From Frondihabitans sp. (GTDB taxonomy: Bacteria; Actinomycetota; Actinomycetes; Actinomycetales; Microbacteriaceae): a DNA stretch of 19,824 nucleotides. Both the position numbers and the translations under genes were made by a program. Below, piece after piece: positions 15,124-19,824 of this stretch. The notes under the pieces are model-generated. The model was not told where the DNA came from, did not search any database, and saw nothing but the letters and a program-made list of their open reading frames with translations. Position 1 is the first letter of the stretch, and each line of letters starts with the position of its first letter. The stretch spans positions 1 to 19,824 of the forward strand of contig JAODMX010000046.1 in the NCBI GenBank assembly GCA_025464735.1. The letters run 5' to 3'.

Positions 15124-16596
15124 CTAAACCTTGACGCTGAAGGGATCCCGTGCGGTGTCGGAGTAATCGACCATGACGTTCTTGACGTACGTGTATTCGA
15201 GAAGGGCCTCTTCACCACGCTCACGGCCGTAACCGCTGTGCTTGATACCGCCGAACGGCGCCTGCGCGCCGTTGGCTCGATACGTGTTGACCCACACAGC
15301 GCCGACCTCGAGGGCGTTGGCAACCCGCATCGCGCGACTCAGGTCGGTTGTCCAGAGGCCGGATGCAAGCCCGTAGTCGGTGCCGTTGGCGATCTCGATC
15401 GCCTCGCCCTCGCTGTCGAATGGAATGACGGCGAGCACCGGGCCGAAGACTTCGTTCTGCGCAAGCGAACTTGTTGGCTCCACGTCGGCGAAGATCGTCG
15501 GCGCAACGAACAACCCGTGTCCAGACACGCTGTCGGGCACCCCTCCACCGCAGACAAGCCGGGCTCCAGACGCTCGCGCATCGCTCATGACCCGGACGAT
15601 GGACTCGTACTGCGGTTTGTTGGCGATCGGGCCCATCTCCGTGGCCGGATCCAGCGGGTCGCCCAACACAATGGCCTCGGCGCGATCCCGAAGCCTGCCG
15701 ATGACTTCGTCGTAGACGGACCTCTCGACGAGCAGTCGCGATCCGGCGATACACGTCTGGCCCGCCGCGGCGAAAATGCCCGCGACAGCACCAGGAATGG
15801 CCTTCTCGAGGTCGGCATCGGCAAAGATGATGTTCGCCGACTTACCGCCGAGCTCCAGAGTGACCGGCACGAGTCGTTCGGCTGCAACTTGCGCAATTCT
15901 CGACCCGGTCCGGGAGCCGCCTGTGAAGCTGATTTTGTCGATTCCTTCGTGACCGGTCAGCCACCCACCGACGGCGCCGTCTCCGGTGACGACGCTCACG
16001 ACACCGTCCGGGAAGCCAGCCTCTTTCGCCAGGGCGACGAAGAAACACGAGCTCGCTGAAGCATGCTCCGAGGGCTTTAAAATGACGCAGTTGCCCGCCG
16101 CGAGAGCTGCAGGAACCTTGTTGGCCATCAGCGCGATAGGCGAATTCCAGGCGGTGATGATCGCCGCGACGCCGAAGGGACGTCGGATCGTGTAATCGAA
16201 GACCGAGCCCTGATCCATAGGGATCGTGCGGCCGTAGATCTTGTCGGCGTATCCGGCGAAAAACCGGAAGTTGCGGGCAGCGAACTTCATCTGGTTGTTG
16301 GTCTCGCGAATGACCTTGCCATTGTCCGTACTCTCGAGCAGAGCTAGCTCGGCGGCATTCGCTTCGACCAAGTCGGCGAGCTTGAGCATGGCCGCGGCTC
16401 GAACGTGGCCCGGAGCATCGCGCCAACTCGTGACGAATGCAGCACGCGCCGCTCGCACTGCCCGGTCGACGTCGTGCTCCGTCGCTTGTGCAACATGAGC
16501 CCACACCTCGCCGGTGTAGGGGTTGATGGCGTCAAAGCGCTGCCCATCCGAGCCTGCAACCTGTTGGCCATTGATGACCATCGTGAATTCACGCAT
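15124..16596 (-). CDS. NAD(P)-dependent aldehyde dehydrogenase
   Basis: Cytosolic enzyme of 490 aa oxidising an aldehyde or semialdehyde to the acid. All catalytic elements are visible: Asn151 in AWNSPIALMANK, Lys174 in ILKPSEHAS, the nucleotide loop FTGGSRTG (224-231), Glu248 in LELGGKSAN, and the nucleophile Cys282 in AAAGQTCIAGSRLLVE. It ends near GGIKHSGYGRERG and an oligomerisation tail. The frame is open 19 codons further upstream. The ATG at 16596 is chosen because the ALDH fold begins just after it (FTMVINGQQV) and AAAGG precedes it. It is the first enzyme gene after gntR, separated by 133 bp holding a candidate GntR site. It probably finishes the lactone or hydroxy-acid route by oxidising the semialdehyde. 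Confidence 0.93.
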   Translation of the reverse strand: MREFTMVINGQQVAGSDGQRFDAINPYTGEVWAHVAQATEHDVDRAVRAARAAFVTSWRDAPGHVRAAAMLKLADLVEANAAELALLESTDNGKVIRETNNQMKFAARNFRFFAGYADKIYGRTIPMDQGSVFDYTIRRPFGVAAIITAWNSPIALMANKVPAALAAGNCVILKPSEHASASSCFFVALAKEAGFPDGVVSVVTGDGAVGGWLTGHEGIDKISFTGGSRTGSRIAQVAAERLVPVTLELGGKSANIIFADADLEKAIPGAVAGIFAAAGQTCIAGSRLLVERSVYDEVIGRLRDRAEAIVLGDPLDPATEMGPIANKPQYESIVRVMSDARASGARLVCGGGVPDSVSGHGLFVAPTIFADVEPTSSLAQNEVFGPVLAVIPFDSEGEAIEIANGTDYGLASGLWTTDLSRAMRVANALEVGAVWVNTYRANGAQAPFGGIKHSGYGRERGEEALLEYTYVKNVMVDYSDTARDPFSVKV

Positions 16597-16664
16597 CCTT
16601 GCGCCTTTCTTTTCGTCGTTGAGACGCTCTGAGACCGCAACCTGACATTGCAAGGTTCATTGGT

Positions 16665-16688
16665 CTGTCGCCTGTCGTCTGTCGACAG
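16665..16688. promoter_or_regulatory. Candidate GntR operator A (7-bp tandem motif plus palindrome)
   Basis: CTGTCGC, CTGTCGT and CTGTCGA follow one another directly and end in CAG. The last unit forms the perfect 12-bp palindrome TCTGTCGACAGA (16678-16689). The site lies between gntR and the aldehyde dehydrogenase gene, 69 bp before the latter's start, and resembles site B before gntR. Confidence 0.5.
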
Positions 16689-16729
16689 ATAGCAGTAAAG
16701 CAACGTGGACCCGATAAGTCAAGGATCTT

Positions 16730-17410
16730 TCAGGACTTCGACTGCTGGGACTCCACGAGCGAAAGGAAGGAGGCGGTGCCTGCGGAAATATGCTCGGCCA
16801 TCGCCTTTCGAGCGGCAATGGGATCGCGCTTCACAATCGTCTCGAAGAGCCCGAGGTGCTCATGAAGTGCATTCCGCGCCCGTTCAGGAGTGTTGCCGGA
16901 CCGGAGTCGCGCCAGCCGCAACTGACGCTCGACCTCATCCGCCGCGGCCGCGAGCCGAGGGCTTTTGGCGGCCCTGGCCACGAGTTCATGAAAATCGATA
17001 TGGAATGGGTAGGGCAATGCCGGGTCCCGGATGGCCGCTGATATTTCCGAAACGATCGGCTCGAAAGCAGCGACGTCGTCTTGATCAGCACGCTCAGCGG
17101 CGAGGCCCGCGATGGCGACAGCCAGGGGCAGACGCAATTCACTCAGCTCCAGGATGCCCTGGCGATCGAACTCAACCACGAATGCTCCCTTGCCGGGAAG
17201 GAGCGTGATCAGGCCCTCTCCATTGAGACTTCGAAGAGCTTCTCGCAGCGGACTTCTACTGATGCGCAACTCGTCGCTGAGAGCCACTTCATTGATGCGA
17301 CCGCCCGCAACCATCTGACCCGACAGGATCCGCTGCCGTACGATGTCCGCCACACTGTCGGAGAACTTCTGCACGTGAAACGGGTCGAGGGCGCTTTCCT
17401 CGGTCACCAT
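16730..17410 (-). CDS. GntR-family regulator, FCD (FadR) subfamily
   Basis: Transcription factor of 226 aa. The winged helix occupies residues about 15-80: SDSVADIVRQRILSG, then GGRINEVALSDELRISRSPLREALRSLNGEGLI, then PGKGAFVV. The rest is an all-helical FCD domain that senses small organic acids. Candidate metal or ligand residues are His141, His185 and His207. The position four residues before His141, usually Asp, is His137 here. The frame is open for 45 more codons, but that extension would cross a strong hairpin. The ATG at 17410 has GGGAGG just upstream and is chosen. It precedes the catabolic genes on the same strand and is their likely local regulator; both gntR and the dehydrogenase carry the same upstream motif. 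Confidence 0.9.
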   Translation of the reverse strand: MVTEESALDPFHVQKFSDSVADIVRQRILSGQMVAGGRINEVALSDELRISRSPLREALRSLNGEGLITLLPGKGAFVVEFDRQGILELSELRLPLAVAIAGLAAERADQDDVAAFEPIVSEISAAIRDPALPYPFHIDFHELVARAAKSPRLAAAADEVERQLRLARLRSGNTPERARNALHEHLGLFETIVKRDPIAARKAMAEHISAGTASFLSLVESQQSKS

Positions 17411-17426
17411 CAGGCCTCCCGTTCGC

Positions 17427-17443
17427 CTGCCGACTGCCGACAG
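17427..17443. promoter_or_regulatory. Candidate GntR operator B before gntR
   Basis: CTGCCGA occurs twice in tandem followed by CAG. Its core CTGCCGACAG matches CTGTCGACAG of site A at 9 of 10 positions. It lies 17 bp upstream of the gntR ATG, which fits autoregulation. Confidence 0.45.
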
Positions 17444-17484
17444 CGAGAGAAAGCTTACGTCAACCCCACTTCTCCCAGTGCTCC

Positions 17485-17517
17485 GCGTGCCCTCGAGCCG
17501 GTTGATCGAGGGCACGC
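17485..17517 (-). terminator. Hairpin terminator after the alcohol dehydrogenase gene
   Basis: A perfect 12-bp stem (17485-17496 with 17506-17517) and a 9-base loop lie 30 bp past the dehydrogenase stop on the minus strand. There is no T-tract, which is common for actinobacterial terminators. It would separate this gene from gntR. Confidence 0.65.
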
Positions 17518-17547
17518 TTCCGAGAATGCGCTCGGCACGGGACACTG

Positions 17548-18486
17548 TCAGCCCTGATTGACCTGTGCGACCAATCGTCCACGCACCTCTCCGCGCGCGA
17601 GCCGGGCGAGCCCCTCGGGCACGTCGTCGAAGCCAATCGTCGAGATCAAGGGCTTCAGTTTCCCCTCGCCGATCATCGACAGGACCTCGTCGAGATCCTC
17701 GATGGTCCCCGCTACCGATCCGACGAGGTGAATCTGCTTCTGCACAAGCAGATCGGTTCGGATCAGGGACTCGACGCGTCCGAGACCGACCTGAACGACG
17801 CGGCCGCCGGGCTTGACAGCGGCCAGGGCTCCCGCAGTCGTCGTCCCGAAGCCGGCGAAATCGACGATGACGTCGAGGTCCTCCCCGACGAAGTCGGTGA
17901 TGTCGGCCGAGATGCGTTCGTACCCGAACTCAGCCGCTGCCGCTTGCGCGGCCTCGTTCGGCTCCGCGGCATACACGCGTGCTCCGAGACCGGCGGCCTC
18001 CTGAGCCCCGAAGTACCCCAGGCCACCGAGGCCAATTATGCCAACCTTCATTCCGGCGGTCACCTCGCCGACGACTCGAACCGCATGGTACGACGTGAGA
18101 CCAGCATCGGTCCCGACGGCGGCGAACTCGAAACTGACCCCTTCCGGGATCCTGGTCACGAACTCGACCGGGGTCAGAACTTTGTCTGCGAAGCCCCCAT
18201 CCATCGATGTTCCGGGAGTTTCGGCCCCGGCACGAATGGCAACCCGGTCACCGATCGCAAACTTTGTCACGTCGTCACCGACGGCAGAGACGACACCGGC
18301 GATTTCATGACCGAGAACGAGGGGAAGCGGCAGCGGCCCCAGTGTTCCATCCTGATAGGCCACGTCGCTGTGGCAGAGGCCGGTAACGACCGGATCGACA
18401 ACGATCTCGCCGGCAGCCGGGACGGGATCAGGGAGTTCGACGAGCTCGAGCGGCTGATTAATGGTGGTGAGTTGCCACGCCTTCAT
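17548..18486 (-). CDS. Medium-chain (MDR) zinc-type alcohol dehydrogenase lacking the structural-zinc lobe
   Basis: NAD(P)-dependent dehydrogenase of 312 aa. The catalytic-zinc ligands are Cys38 (GLCHSDV) and His60-Glu61 (GHEIAG). The third position, often Cys, is Asp127 in GTDAGLTSYHAV, a variant known in some MDR enzymes. Where the four structural-zinc cysteines are expected (residues about 84-98) the chain reads IRAGAETPGTSMDGG, so that site is absent and the protein is shorter than usual (340-350 aa). The Rossmann motif is IIGLGGLG (150-157), followed by the acidic end AAEPNE. The frame extends 21 codons upstream, but the ATG at 18486 has AGGAG six bases before it and begins MKAWQL, typical of the family. 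It is divergent from a tetR gene with a shared palindrome. Substrate unknown; it could feed or drain the aldehyde used by the neighbouring cluster. Confidence 0.9.
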   Translation of the reverse strand: MKAWQLTTINQPLELVELPDPVPAAGEIVVDPVVTGLCHSDVAYQDGTLGPLPLPLVLGHEIAGVVSAVGDDVTKFAIGDRVAIRAGAETPGTSMDGGFADKVLTPVEFVTRIPEGVSFEFAAVGTDAGLTSYHAVRVVGEVTAGMKVGIIGLGGLGYFGAQEAAGLGARVYAAEPNEAAQAAAAEFGYERISADITDFVGEDLDVIVDFAGFGTTTAGALAAVKPGGRVVQVGLGRVESLIRTDLLVQKQIHLVGSVAGTIEDLDEVLSMIGEGKLKPLISTIGFDDVPEGLARLARGEVRGRLVAQVNQG

Positions 18487-18516
18487 AGTGTGCTCCTTGG
18501 TGACTGCGTTGTCAGG

Positions 18517-18533
18517 GCGCCGGATCCCGGCGC
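18517..18533. promoter_or_regulatory. Leader hairpin of the alcohol dehydrogenase mRNA
   Basis: A perfect 7-bp GC-only stem with a 3-base loop lies 30 bp upstream of the dehydrogenase ATG, inside its predicted 5' leader. It may affect mRNA stability or translation. No riboswitch fold was recognised. Confidence 0.3.
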
Positions 18534-18548
18534 AACTTCTGCACATCA

Positions 18549-18580
18549 AGGATACCTGACATATGTCAGGTTGGTAAACT
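18549..18580. promoter_or_regulatory. Divergent adh/tetR promoter region with a perfect 18-bp TetR-type palindrome
   Basis: ACCTGACATATGTCAGGT (18554-18571) is a perfect palindrome. On the minus strand it fills the 18-bp spacer between TTTACC (18578-18573) and TATCCT (18554-18549), the likely dehydrogenase promoter. On the plus strand TAAACT (18575-18580) ends 6 bp before the tetR ATG. Binding there would repress both genes. Confidence 0.7.
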
Positions 18581-18586
18581 AGCTAC

Positions 18587-19183
18587 ATGGATCCTCGGCA
18601 AGCGCGCACTAAGGCCAACTTGCGAGATGCGATCTACGCACTCGCCGAAGAAGGCCCAGTCGACGACATCTCGGTGGCGGATGCGGCTCGGCGCGCGGGC
18701 ATCTCGAGGGAAACGTTCTACAAGTGGTCCGCCGGCCCGGTCGATCTGCTGGCAACCGTTCTCGGTGAAGAGCTGGACGAAGTCGTCGCGTCGCACTCCA
18801 ATCTTCCGGTCTCGTCCGGTTCGGACGCCACGGTCTACGACGAAGCGACACACGACCTTCTCCTGCACGTCGCCCGACACGCAGCCGTCTATCGCAACGC
18901 CATGAGCCCGCGCCTGAACGCCGCGCTGCGTCACGTCCTGACCAGTCACATCGAATCCAGCCTCACCGAGCGACTGACGCTGCACCCTCAACTGGCACCG
19001 ATGATTCGCGGCAAGCGGCCGAGCCCAGCAGCGGTCGGCATGCTCATCGCCTACGGCGCGGCCGGGGCAGTCGGTACGATCGAGGCCTGGCTGACCGACG
19101 GGGATCCGGACGACACCGGTGAGGCCGAGGCGGCCATCCTCGCCGCCGCCGCGCCCTGGTGGCTGGGGCGAGGCGAGGCCTGA
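18587..19183 (+). CDS. TetR-family repressor, divergent from the alcohol dehydrogenase
   Basis: Regulator of 198 aa. The N-terminal helix-turn-helix reads ARTKANLRDAIYALAEEGPVDDISVADAARRAGISRETFYKWSAG if its segments are joined (residues 6-50). It ends with PVDLLATVLGEEL, as in TetR proteins of the WHG/KstR-like C-terminal types. The effector domain is variable. There is no purine-rich ribosome site before the ATG, while a TAAACT box lies 6 bp upstream, so a leaderless transcript is likely. The perfect palindrome immediately upstream is its probable operator, and the divergent dehydrogenase is the obvious target. The inducer is unknown. No clear terminator follows. Confidence 0.9.
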   Translation: MDPRQARTKANLRDAIYALAEEGPVDDISVADAARRAGISRETFYKWSAGPVDLLATVLGEELDEVVASHSNLPVSSGSDATVYDEATHDLLLHVARHAAVYRNAMSPRLNAALRHVLTSHIESSLTERLTLHPQLAPMIRGKRPSPAAVGMLIAYGAAGAVGTIEAWLTDGDPDDTGEAEAAILAAAAPWWLGRGEA

Positions 19184-19458
19184 ACGAGTCACCGCACGAC
19201 GGGAACGGCTGTCGATCGACGACGTCGGGAGAGTGACAATTCACCCGCGAGTCCCGACCAGCAGGTCCCGGCCTCCCTACTCCCCCGCCTCTCACGCACG
19301 GAGTCGACCACCATCGAGCATATGGTTTCGATGATGCTTCCATCGATGACCCGGACTACGAGGGCGTTGCCGAAATAGGTCCTGTTCCCGGCTTCGGGAG
19401 CGCCCCCGAACGGCCTACTCAGTGCAGCCGCAGTGCGCCCTGGGCTGCGTCGACTGAA
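19184..19458. other. Gap after tetR with a possible minus-strand coding relic
   Basis: No intact gene. A minus-strand frame at about 19290-19440 reads GNRTYFGNALVVRVIDGSIIETI, which is protein-like. It has no clear start and I cannot place it in a family; an NTF2-like tail or a transposase tail are guesses. The remainder (19184-19290) shows nothing recognisable. Confidence 0.3.
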
Positions 19459-19720
19459 TTAGTGTTGATCGACACTTTAGGTCGCGGCGAGAGCGACGCC
19501 GGCTTGGGAGTTGCCGGCAATATTTTCGGAGCGCATCGTATGCCTCGCGAGTTCTTGAGCCGGTTGAAGCTGCACACGACGCCACGGCATCGCATGCGCG
19601 CGGTCTGATACCCGAGGAGTCCTGTTTCCGACGGTCGTGGTATTGGTTGGCTTTATCGGGAATCGCGGTCTTGATGCCCCGACCCGCGAGCGAGGCCCGG
19701 TTCGAACTGATCTGAATATA
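19459..19720 (-). pseudogene. C-terminal relic of an IS5-family transposase, frameshifted
   Basis: Minus-strand translation gives SNRASLAGRGIKTAIPDKANQ, then RRKQDSSGIRP. It then shifts frame to VVCSFNRLKNSRGI (about 19540-19580) and again to ENIAGNSQAGVALAAT near 19479, with stop codons at 19477 and 19459. This order matches the end of IS5-type DDE transposases (RGIKAVIPE, ANRRRRGSRGGRP, NVVERxFNRLKxWRGIATRYDK, then an Ala-rich end). At least two frameshifts and loss of the N-terminal part show it is dead. No intact terminal repeats were seen. Confidence 0.65.
19461..19476. repeat. Near-perfect 16-bp palindrome at the end of the IS5 relic
   Basis: AGTGTTGATCGACACT has 7 of 8 symmetric pairs around GATC. 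It overlaps the last codons of the IS5 relic, so it may be just part of that gene. A regulator site for the downstream gene is possible but unsupported. Confidence 0.25.
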
Positions 19721-19808
19721 CTCTATAGATCCCCGCAATTGCTGTAGCGGCAGCGGCCGCAGTTCAGCGTTGTCTTCGCCCAATGATGCGCAAAGGAAGT
19801 CAGTGACC

Positions 19809-19824
19809 ATGGTTGACCAAGAAA
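19809..19824 (+). CDS. Start of a gene running off the window
   Basis: ATG at 19809 begins MVDQE and continues past the end. AAAGGAAG (19792-19799) is 9 bp upstream, a good ribosome site. An in-frame GTG at 19803 is too close to it. A possible -10 box TATACT lies at 19717-19722 without a clear -35. Function cannot be told from five codons. Confidence 0.5.

Noticed and set aside
15238..16059. 273-codon plus-strand open frame
   Set aside because: Antisense of the aldehyde dehydrogenase, whose catalytic residues are all present.
17411..17545. 45-codon N-terminal extension of gntR
   Set aside because: It would translate through a perfect 12-bp hairpin and lies before a better ATG with GGGAGG; the family begins near the later start.
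19415..19810. 131-codon minus-strand open frame as an intact gene
   Set aside because: Only its middle resembles an IS5 transposase and that match continues in other frames, so it is a relic rather than a gene.
1..19824. tRNA, rRNA, CRISPR array, prophage or origin
   Set aside because: No cloverleaf, regularly spaced repeat array, rRNA motif or phage structural gene was seen on either strand.

Overview
The window looks like chromosomal DNA of a high-GC actinobacterium. The supports are strong G/C bias at codon third positions, GTG starts, a probable leaderless regulator, and the families present: a SPW-repeat membrane protein, a CBM13-tailed secreted glycosidase, and LacI, TetR and GntR/FCD regulators. 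A Microbacteriaceae-like host is my guess; the sequence does not prove it.

Left part (1-5040): a carbohydrate locus. The 3' part of a LacI-type regulator faces a cytoplasmic family-2 glycoside hydrolase across a two-way terminator. That hydrolase is transcribed divergently from a secreted Asp-box (sialidase/GH93-like) glycosidase with a C-terminal ricin-type beta-trefoil. The divergent promoters appear to share one self-complementary -35 hexamer inside a LacI-type operator. A second, weaker operator lies 53 bp (about five helical turns) downstream. The likely scheme is extracellular release of oligosaccharide, intracellular trimming, and repression by one LacI protein.

Middle part (5040-9050): a small SPW-repeat membrane protein followed by a TetR regulator, with a TetR-type palindrome over the -35 box; an MFS exporter with an extra C-terminal ABM-like domain; and a cofactor-free haloperoxidase/esterase-type alpha/beta hydrolase.

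Decayed spacer (9051-10379): no intact gene is recognised. Translation shows what looks like the C-terminal end of an IS256-type transposase and a broken HigA-like antitoxin with an in-frame stop. An unassigned 56-codon ORF follows the stop codon of the next gene directly.

Right part (10380-17410): a minus-strand catabolic cluster in the order gntR (FCD) - aldehyde dehydrogenase - MHS-family symporter - TcuA/fumarate-reductase-like flavoprotein - MBL-fold lactonase - 3-hydroxyisobutyrate-dehydrogenase-family oxidoreductase. Together they could import an organic acid or lactone, open a lactone, oxidise the hydroxy acid to a semialdehyde and then to an acid. This is logically similar to the Agrobacterium gamma-butyrolactone (Blc) pathway but built from partly different families. 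A 7-bp tandem motif ending in CAG lies before both the regulator and the aldehyde dehydrogenase and is a good candidate GntR site.

Next come an MDR alcohol dehydrogenase lacking the structural-zinc lobe and a divergent TetR regulator, with a perfect 18-bp palindrome between them (17548-19183). The right edge (19184-19808) holds an IS5-family transposase relic, and the window ends on the first codons of a new plus-strand gene. The catabolic genes are therefore bordered by transposon relics on both sides, which fits an accessory region.
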